This document shows, piece after piece, positions 10,647-17,239 of a DNA stretch of 64,000 nt. A program made the translations under genes and the position numbers. Origin of the DNA: Engelhardtia mirabilis (GTDB taxonomy: Bacteria > Planctomycetota > UBA1135 > GCA-002686595); the NCBI GenBank assembly GCA_007751255.1, contig CP036296.1, forward strand, positions 3,720,001 through 3,784,000, written 5' to 3'. Position 1 is the first letter of the stretch. Every line of letters starts with the position of its first letter. The notes beneath the pieces were generated by a model. That model did not search any database and was not told the DNA's origin. It was given only the letters and a program-made list of their open reading frames with translations.

Positions 10647-11231
10647 TCAGTCCAGCGCCTCGCGCAGCCAGGCTCGTGCGAACTCCCACAGGTTGCGTAC
10701 CTCCCGTTCCGGGAGACCCATGGCCTGGGCTGCCGCCGCACGCGTCAGGCCCCCATAGAAGCGCAGCTGCACCACCTCGGTCAGCCGTGGATCGATCTGC
10801 TCCAGGCGATCGAGTGCTTCGTCGAGCGCCATCAGGTCCAGGTCCCCGGCGACCTGGGAGGACGCCAATCCCTCGAGGGGCACCCGCTCGCCCTGCGGCT
10901 TGCGCTTGGAGGCCCGGGCGGCGCGAACTCGGTCCGTCAGTGCACTCCGCATGGCACGCGCCGCGTAGCGAACGAAGTGGCGACGGTCCTCCCAAGACTC
11001 CGGCGCGGCCCCGGCGATCCGCAGGTAGGCCTCATTGACCAGGTCGCTGACACCCAGGGTCGGCGTCGCCGGACCGCCACGCAGCATCGACCGGGCGACA
11101 CGCTTCAGCTCGTCCGCAAGTAGCTCGTAGACCCGCTCCTCTGCCCCCTGATCACCGGCTCTGATGCGGGCCAACAGGTGGGTCACGCGTAGGGTCTCGT
11201 CGGGCCTGTCCATCGGTCTTCGGTCGATCAT
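10647..11231 (-). CDS. ECF-subfamily RNA polymerase sigma factor
   Basis: 194 residues from the ATG at 11231; an alternative ATG six codons later (11213) is possible. Region 2 is at about 15-105 (LVNEAYLRIAG, then DRRHFVRYAARAMRSALTDRVRA) and region 4 at about 125-190 (LDRLEQIDPRLTEVVQLRFYGGLTRAAAAQAMGLPEREV). This wording is that of the ECF group common in planctomycetes and acidobacteria (TIGR02999 type), which is usually encoded beside a Ser/Thr kinase instead of a classical anti-sigma factor, exactly as here. It likely directs transcription of its own operon and perhaps others, with kinase-dependent control. Confidence 0.9.
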   Translation of the reverse strand: MIDRRPMDRPDETLRVTHLLARIRAGDQGAEERVYELLADELKRVARSMLRGGPATPTLGVSDLVNEAYLRIAGAAPESWEDRRHFVRYAARAMRSALTDRVRAARASKRKPQGERVPLEGLASSQVAGDLDLMALDEALDRLEQIDPRLTEVVQLRFYGGLTRAAAAQAMGLPEREVRNLWEFARAWLREALD

Positions 11232-11297
11232 TGATGCTGGGTCCTGCCCGCGAGCGACCGCTCCTTGCAGGTCGAGACTGGAGCGGTCAGCTCACCC

Positions 11298-11573
11298 CTA
11301 GAACGGATTCCAGCGATCCGTGGCCAAGAAAAACTTGGTTCCCAGAACTCGGCGACCACATGGAGTCACCGCCCCCTGCGTGTCGATCCGCGGCAGCCCA
11401 ACCCGCCCGGCCAGCTCCGAATTCCACTGCGACACCTGGACCGGCAGGATCTCGTTCTCGGCCGCGATCTGGTGACTCGGGTTGCTGCCCTCGAGGGCCT
11501 CTCTCGCGACTCGCGCCTTGATCTCGGCGCCGCGCGTCCTGCGTTCCTGCTTCATCCGGATTCCGATGCCCAT
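11298..11573 (-). pseudogene. IS3-type transposase OrfA remnant
   Basis: About 90 codons whose first half matches the helix-turn-helix of IS3-family OrfA: KQERRTRGAEIKARVAREAL followed by EG, a short helix, LPVQVSQW and a following leucine-rich helix, corresponding to the usual K-R-x-x-F-x-x-E-F-K-x-x-V-A-L-E-A-L ... H-P-x-Q-I-x-x-W-K. The second half degenerates into unrelated residues. No OrfB with a DDE catalytic domain follows, and only 66 bp separate its end from the sigma gene. It is therefore a dead fragment. It lies between the sigma/kinase module and the RiPP cluster. Confidence 0.68.
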
Positions 11574-11643
11574 CCTCCAGGCGCCACCAGCTTGGTTCTG
11601 TCCGCGAATCCGGTTGGCCAGGACGCCTCCCCGGCCGCACGGC

Positions 11644-12870
11644 TCAGGCTCCCGCCGCGGGGAGGACCCGAGCACGGTGCGCGTCCATTGCGGCGACCAG
11701 GTGTTTGGAAGTCTCTCGGGCCACCTGTGAGAACCCGACCCCGGGGAGCCGCCCGGGCGGGAGCTGAGCAGCGAGCAGCGCGTTGGTGGATCGCCAGCGA
11801 GCCATTCCCGGCTCGGCCGCCTCTCCGGGAACGAGCATCGACGCCCCGGCACACGCCTGCGCGTCGATCGCCACGCCTTGCTCGTGCCGCGCGATCAACT
11901 CGTCGAGCCCACGCGCCAGGGCGCTGTCCGCCGCACAGAGCCGCTGCAACTCGACACCCTCCCAATCGGTCACGTAGTAGGCGTGGCCCAGGCGCACGAG
12001 CTGCAGCACGCGATCCCTCGCGACCGACCGCAGCTGCGCGCGCCGGGCGGCCCACCAGCGACGGAACTCGAGGCTTCCGAGGACCGGGCCGTGCAGTGCC
12101 CAACCGGCCAGGACATCGCCGCACGCCCACGAGAGCCCGAAGCACGCGATGCCCAGCCCGGCCGTCACTGCGACTCCACGCGCGCCACCTGGGCTGCCCA
12201 GCCGGTAGTGCGGAAGGGCGAACAGCCCCACAGCAAGGGCCGTCGCCAACCCCTCTTCGCCCGCCCACGTTGTGTCGCCTCCCACCAGCCGGAAGCACGC
12301 GAAGGTTGCCAGACCACGATAGAGCACCTCCTCGACCGCCGCCGAAAGCTGGACCTCGAGCCAGATCGACGTCGGCCCGTACCGCAGGCCGGCCCGACGG
12401 CTCGCTCGCATGCTGAAGGCCGCGGCCACGACCACGAGCACGACTGCAGCTTGGAGCGCGAATGGAATCGGGGCGCTCGCCCAGGCGTCTAGGCTCGACC
12501 GTCCGAGAACCGCCGCCTGGTCAGCGAAGTAGCACACGGCCCACAGCACCTTGTGGACCAACTCGCGCGACCCGGACCACGCAGCCGAGAGCAGCTCGCC
12601 GCGTGCCGTTCGCGTCGACCAGCCGAACAGGACCGACGCCTGCGCCCGCGCGAGGGGCAGACCGAGTACGAGCGAAGCGCCTTCTAGGAGGCCTCCGGGC
12701 TTCACGGCGGCCACCACGAAGTAGATCGCCGACCAAGACGCGACCAACGGCACCATCCCCCGCCGGTGCGGGTCGATCGGGCGCGTTCCGACCAGGATCT
12801 CGAGCGCCCGGAGGACTTGCGCCCATGGGACCGCCACGCGCGGCTGCTCAGGTCCTCTACCCAATGGCAC
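11644..12870 (-). CDS. CPBP-family intramembrane metalloprotease
   Basis: About 408 residues from a GTG at 12870; a TTG at 12864 fits the GAGGGG ribosome-binding site better and is an alternative. Both overlap the upstream gene's stop. It is a multi-spanning protein with CPBP (CAAX protease/bacteriocin-processing) motifs: EExxxR in SAAVEEVLYRG, a second-motif His in GLFALPHYRLG and a third-motif His in WALHGPVLG. The last 150 residues are soluble, with an ARGLDELIARHEQG segment and no known domain. Family members remove prenylated tails, process peptides or give immunity to bacteriocins. As the last gene of the RiPP operon it is a candidate leader-processing or immunity protease. Confidence 0.78.
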   Translation of the reverse strand: MPLGRGPEQPRVAVPWAQVLRALEILVGTRPIDPHRRGMVPLVASWSAIYFVVAAVKPGGLLEGASLVLGLPLARAQASVLFGWSTRTARGELLSAAWSGSRELVHKVLWAVCYFADQAAVLGRSSLDAWASAPIPFALQAAVVLVVVAAAFSMRASRRAGLRYGPTSIWLEVQLSAAVEEVLYRGLATFACFRLVGGDTTWAGEEGLATALAVGLFALPHYRLGSPGGARGVAVTAGLGIACFGLSWACGDVLAGWALHGPVLGSLEFRRWWAARRAQLRSVARDRVLQLVRLGHAYYVTDWEGVELQRLCAADSALARGLDELIARHEQGVAIDAQACAGASMLVPGEAAEPGMARWRSTNALLAAQLPPGRLPGVGFSQVARETSKHLVAAMDAHRARVLPAAGA

Positions 12871-14401
12871 CCCCTCGGAGAGCGAACCGGACCCGGCTGG
12901 GCCTCGCCACCGTGATCCAAACCCGCGCACTCGAGCCCGCGGTGGCGAGGATCGAGAGCCACAGGACCCAAGCAGGAAGCGGAGCCGGCTGGTGCGCCCG
13001 AAAACCCACCCCGCGACTCTCCGGCCACCACAAGAACCGGGTCAGTACCACGACGAGGATCACCGACAGCCAGATCAAGACCGTACGACTCAGGCGAACC
13101 CTTCCCGAATAGGTCGCGAGGATCGCGAACGGGAGCAGATAGATCAGGTAGCGCCCCGACATCCGCGTGCAGAAGAAATAGCCGGCAAGCCCCACGAGCA
13201 ACACGAGGAAGGCCCATCCGTCACGCGAAGGGCCGAAGCGCGACCACCACGTCAACGCAGCGGCGCCACCGCAAGCCGTGAAGAGCACCGCACCCCAGAC
13301 GCTCCAGCTTGCTCCGAGCAACGTGCTCGCTGCCTCGAACTCCCCGCTGAGCATCTGGACGCCGGCCCAGAGGTTCGTCGCGTACCACGAGCCGACTTGC
13401 CCCAAGGGGTGTCCGGCTGCATTGCCCAGGAGCGACGCGCGCATCCAAGAGCTCCCCTCGGCGAGTTGAAAGACGAGACCGAGGGAAACGAAGGCCAACG
13501 CAACGCCGGCCAAGACCGCAGCGGCGCGGCCCAGAGCTGTACGGAACGCCGCCTTCCGATCGTGGGTCGCAATCTGCCCCGACGGTGCCCCGGCCCCCGA
13601 CGGACTCGCGGCGCAGACGGCGCCGCCCATGAGGCACAGCGCCAGGAACGGCGCCGCGACAATCGCCTGCGGCTTCGTGAGCACCCCGATCGTGAGCGCC
13701 GCCCCAGCCATTGCCCAACGACCCCTTAGCCCGCACAGCATCACGCCGACCATCCACGCCATCGCCCACCCGTCGACCTGCTGACGCAGCCCCTCGTTGA
13801 GGATCGGCGCCGGCCCGCACCAGCCCCAGGCGAAGACCGCCAGCTCGCCTCGTCGGTCCGCGCCGAGCTCGCGCGCGACCAGCACCAGCCACCAGGCGCC
13901 GAGCAGGGCGAAGCAGCCCGACACGGCCGCATAGAGCCCGACAGCCACGCGCGTGTAGGGCCGCAGGGCCGGATCGAACAGAGCATGCACGCGCGTTAGG
14001 CCCGCCAGGACCCACATGAAGCCCGGGCCGTAGTTGGGGCTCAGCACGAACTCCATCCCCTCGCCAGGACGAAGCACTCCGCGGTCTTGGTCCGCAACCC
14101 GCTCGGAGGAGCCCGCCCGGTCGGCGCGCCAGGCCCGAACGTGCAGCGCACGGGCCTCCAGCTCCTGATCGAGCGGCCGACCGATGACGCCTGGTGTGCC
14201 GCCGTAGACGTGACCCAGTCCGCGCTCACGGATCGCTGACTGCCAGGCCACGAAGTGTCCGTGATCGACCAAGTCCAGCGCTCGCCAAGGCAATGAGGCC
14301 GCAGCCAGCCTCAGAAGCAATCCGACGCACAGAACCAGGACCCAAGTCCCCACGCGCCGCACCTCGGGCCGGCGGATCCCGATCGCGTCCGAGGACTGCA
14401 A
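12857..14401 (-). CDS. GT-C-like multi-spanning membrane glycosyltransferase
   Basis: 514 residues from a TTG at 14401, which has a GAGG seven bases upstream and lies 2 nt after the preceding stop. GTG codons at 14362 and 14353 are alternatives. It has roughly ten to twelve hydrophobic segments, beginning TWVLVLCVGLLLRLA. The first extracytoplasmic loop has an acidic D-H motif (VDHGHFVAWQ) followed by PNYGPGFMWVL, the layout of GT-C lipid-linked sugar transferases (D-x-x-x-F ... Y-P-P-G-Y). It would move a sugar from a polyprenyl-phosphate donor outside the membrane. Its place in the RiPP operon suggests either product glycosylation or a passenger role; the substrate is unknown. Confidence 0.66.
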   Translation of the reverse strand: MQSSDAIGIRRPEVRRVGTWVLVLCVGLLLRLAAASLPWRALDLVDHGHFVAWQSAIRERGLGHVYGGTPGVIGRPLDQELEARALHVRAWRADRAGSSERVADQDRGVLRPGEGMEFVLSPNYGPGFMWVLAGLTRVHALFDPALRPYTRVAVGLYAAVSGCFALLGAWWLVLVARELGADRRGELAVFAWGWCGPAPILNEGLRQQVDGWAMAWMVGVMLCGLRGRWAMAGAALTIGVLTKPQAIVAAPFLALCLMGGAVCAASPSGAGAPSGQIATHDRKAAFRTALGRAAAVLAGVALAFVSLGLVFQLAEGSSWMRASLLGNAAGHPLGQVGSWYATNLWAGVQMLSGEFEAASTLLGASWSVWGAVLFTACGGAAALTWWSRFGPSRDGWAFLVLLVGLAGYFFCTRMSGRYLIYLLPFAILATYSGRVRLSRTVLIWLSVILVVVLTRFLWWPESRGVGFRAHQPAPLPAWVLWLSILATAGSSARVWITVARPSRVRFALRGGAIG

Positions 14402-14403
14402 AC

Positions 14404-16413
14404 CTAGGCCTCGGTCAGTGCCTCTCGGCCAGCCCTCGATGGTCGGCGCTCGAGCTCCTCGCTCGAGTTCGCGCCCCCACCGGGTTTGTCCTCCGGTCGC
14501 ACGTTGAACTGGGGGGCGTCGAGTTCGTACTCGAACCTCGGCACCACGGCCTTGGCCCGAGGCAGCGCGAGCGTCAGCACCTGCTCGCCCTCGACCATCA
14601 CCAGACCAAGCCCATCGAGCGCCGTAACTGCGGCGAGCACCTCGTCCCGCTCCCGCCCGATGTCGCGCGCGATGCGGTCCACCGAACGGATCTCGTCCGC
14701 GGCGAGGAAGACCTCCATCTCCGGCCCCGAGAGCACGTACTGCTGCCGCGCCTTCGCGTCGCGGGCGTCCTGCACGAGCACCCAGCTCCGAGCGCGACGG
14801 AAAGTGAGCTCGGGCATCCAAGATCCCTTCTCCCACCTCGCCTGCCAACGACGTACCAGCTTGCGGAGCTCCGACTTGAGGCGCCTCGCGATCGGCGGGT
14901 GCTCGAGCTTGTAGCGGAAGTAGAACGCGAGGCGATTCAGATCCACTCCGTCGGACGGAAAGATGTGCGCGTACGCACGGTGTGACTGAACGTCCTTGAT
15001 TCCGAACCTCGGCGCGTCGAAGTGCATCGGACTGAAGCGTTGCAGCATGAAGTCCCCAACACCGCTAGGCGGCGCGAGGTGGTGCAGACGCTTGGTCAGT
15101 TCGGCCTGCTGCAGGTAGTCCTCTGGAACCTCGCCTGGAAAACCGCACAAGATGTTGTAGGCCACCTCAACACCGTACTCGCGGCAGAACTTCAGCAACT
15201 GCACGTTGCGAATGCCCGAGACCCCCTTGTCCATCAGCTCGAGCACGTGCGAACTCAGGCTTTCCACGCCCGGTTGAATCGCACGCACTCGGGCATCCCT
15301 GAGCTGCTTGACGTCGGCGCGACTGAGGTTCGACTTGGTCTCGTAGAAGAACTCCAGACCCAGGTCCGCCTCCGCCAGAGCTGGGAGCAGGGTCCGGCGA
15401 TATCCCTGACTGATGATATTGTCAGCCGCGTGGAACGTGAGCTGGCGATATCGATCCGCCAGGCCCAGCACCTCGTCCAGCACTCGCTCCGGGTCCTTTG
15501 CCCGGAACTTCATGTTGCCGCCATTGAGTCCGCAGAAAGTGCAGTGGTGCACCTCGCCCCACCAGCATCCGCGAGCACTCTCGAACATCAGGCCCGACAC
15601 GCTTATCTGCTCACCGCGCGCATCGCGAACGCCCCGCACGGCGTCGAAGTACTCGTCGAAGAGCGGCGTCGGGGCTCCGTTCATGTCCTCCAAGCGCCCG
15701 GAGGTTGTGGCCCCCACGATCCCGCCGGTCGCGTCGCGGTGGATCAACTGCGGGGGGGCCTCGTCGGCCTCTCCGAGCGCCCATCGGAACGCATCCAGCC
15801 CGCCATCCTCCGCCTCGCCCTGAAACACGGCGTCGACCCAAGCAAAGGCGCGCATGACCTCATCCCCCATCTCACCCTCGACCTGCGCGCCCCCGAACAG
15901 GATGAAGGTCTTCGGCCGCAGCTCCTTGATCCGACGTGCGGCGGCGAGCGCCGGCACGAGCTGATTCACGCTACAGGTGAACGCGACGACGTCATAGCCG
16001 TTGGTCCGCCCCGCTACGTCCTCGATCAGCGCGGGCGCGCGCACGTCGCGCAGGTCTGCTATCCACTCGCGAAAGTCCTCGCCCAGGTAATCCTTGAAGC
16101 GGAACGACTCGCGGACGAGCGGCAACCACTTGTCCACCGCCTCGACGCCGGATTCACTCCGGCTCTCGGGAAACGCGGCCCTCGAGAAGACCCACTCGGC
16201 GGTGAAGGTCCAGAGCTTGCCGGAAGCAACGACGGCGTAGGCGTGCTGACCGAGCTCACACGCGAAGTCGACATTGGCGTGGATGACGTCAGCAGCCATG
16301 CCTCCACGCTCGAGCAGCGCCTTCAGAATGCCGGCGGGAAGGCTGGGACGAGCGCACTCTGCCCAGGGCATGACGACGACGGAGACGCGAGACGTATTCT
16401 TGGGCTGGATCAT
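14404..16413 (-). CDS. RiPP maturation radical SAM C-methyltransferase (B12-type), copy 1
   Basis: 669 residues from the ATG at 16413. The N-terminal half (about 1-215) is a cobalamin-binding-like Rossmann domain: AFTCSVNQLVPALAAA, ILFGGAQVEGEMG, WVDAVFQGEAE. The radical SAM core starts at RGCWWGEVHHCTFCGLNGG with cysteines 283, 291 and 294 (C-x7-C-x2-C). This RGCWWG-x3-HC-x-FCGLNG signature is that of the RiPP maturation radical SAM protein 1 family (TIGR03975 type), known as C-methyltransferases or related tailoring enzymes found with RiPP precursors. A C-terminal winged-helix-like region follows (about 560-640). It shares the whole architecture with the copy at 24920-26899. It likely methylates unactivated carbons of the core peptide. 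Confidence 0.86.
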   Translation of the reverse strand: MIQPKNTSRVSVVVMPWAECARPSLPAGILKALLERGGMAADVIHANVDFACELGQHAYAVVASGKLWTFTAEWVFSRAAFPESRSESGVEAVDKWLPLVRESFRFKDYLGEDFREWIADLRDVRAPALIEDVAGRTNGYDVVAFTCSVNQLVPALAAARRIKELRPKTFILFGGAQVEGEMGDEVMRAFAWVDAVFQGEAEDGGLDAFRWALGEADEAPPQLIHRDATGGIVGATTSGRLEDMNGAPTPLFDEYFDAVRGVRDARGEQISVSGLMFESARGCWWGEVHHCTFCGLNGGNMKFRAKDPERVLDEVLGLADRYRQLTFHAADNIISQGYRRTLLPALAEADLGLEFFYETKSNLSRADVKQLRDARVRAIQPGVESLSSHVLELMDKGVSGIRNVQLLKFCREYGVEVAYNILCGFPGEVPEDYLQQAELTKRLHHLAPPSGVGDFMLQRFSPMHFDAPRFGIKDVQSHRAYAHIFPSDGVDLNRLAFYFRYKLEHPPIARRLKSELRKLVRRWQARWEKGSWMPELTFRRARSWVLVQDARDAKARQQYVLSGPEMEVFLAADEIRSVDRIARDIGRERDEVLAAVTALDGLGLVMVEGEQVLTLALPRAKAVVPRFEYELDAPQFNVRPEDKPGGGANSSEELERRPSRAGREALTEA

Positions 16414-16465
16414 CGTTGCAAGACAAGGCTGTGATGCTGCGGACGAAGTGCGGGCCCCGCGTGCA

Positions 16466-17239
16466 TCAAACTCCGGCCACCATCGGGAGAACGAGTAGGA
16501 TCGACAGGTTCGTAGCGCCGTGCAGTAGCCACGCCGGCAGAGCGCCGTAGCGCAGGTAGGCGAGGGCGAAAGCCAGCGCACCAAGGGCCTTGGGTACGCC
16601 GAACTGGATCCACGTCAGGGGGTCACTGGCCGGACCGGACTGAATCGCGTGGACCGCGACAGCAATCGCGACGGAAGCGGCGACGGCTACAGACCTCTCC
16701 CCCGCTCGCCGGCCGAGCCCGAGTAGGAGCAGGAGCAGCTCGATCGGCATCCAGCGCACGACGACGTCTTCCTGAATCGCCGCGCTGAGAATGCCGAGCA
16801 CCGCCACCGCCGAGCGCTCAGGAGTTTCGAACAGTCGCGACCAGCCGACGCCCGGATCGACACCGCACAGCAGCTGCAGAAGCGGGGTGGCCAGCGAGAG
16901 GGCGAGAGCAGCGGGTAGAATCTCGGTCAACACCGCGTGCGCCCGCATCTTCGGTGCGACCAGCGCCGCTCTCAGTCCTCCGAGGCGGTGCAGCGCCAGG
17001 GAGAGCCCCACGGCTGAGACCACCGCCAGTATTGGGACCACGAGCGGCAGGATCGTCTCGACCAGCTCTCGCTTGCGCGCTCGCGTGATCTGCGGTGAAT
17101 GCGCTTCGATGAAGAAGTTCGCCGTCAGCACCGACGATGCGCCGACCAACAACGAGCCGACGAACACGCTGTAGATGGGCGGTGCGGTCGGCCCGGGAGG
17201 GGAGCTCCCGGAGACCGTCTGAATCGGCGGCGAACTCAT
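16466..17239 (-). CDS. CPBP-like membrane protease, variant active site
   Basis: 257 residues. The ATG at 17239 overlaps the stop of the upstream gene (ATGA) and has a GGGGGA ribosome-binding site. About six to eight hydrophobic segments. The CPBP motif 1 is altered: AAIQEDVVVRW gives E-D-x3-R instead of E-E-x3-R. Motif 2 His is in AVAVHAIQSG and motif 3 is H-x3-N (LLHGATN), both conserved. The Glu-to-Asp change may keep or weaken metal-dependent proteolysis. With the neighbouring exporter lacking its own peptidase domain, it is a candidate for leader cleavage or self-immunity. Confidence 0.7.
   Translation of the reverse strand: MSSPPIQTVSGSSPPGPTAPPIYSVFVGSLLVGASSVLTANFFIEAHSPQITRARKRELVETILPLVVPILAVVSAVGLSLALHRLGGLRAALVAPKMRAHAVLTEILPAALALSLATPLLQLLCGVDPGVGWSRLFETPERSAVAVLGILSAAIQEDVVVRWMPIELLLLLLGLGRRAGERSVAVAASVAIAVAVHAIQSGPASDPLTWIQFGVPKALGALAFALAYLRYGALPAWLLHGATNLSILLVLPMVAGV

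Noticed and set aside
12857-14848. Longer GT-C protein starting at 14848.
   Set aside because: The extra 149 residues are Arg/Gly-rich and overlap the 3' end of the B12-radical SAM gene in another frame; a TTG at 14401 with GAGG fits the operon spacing.
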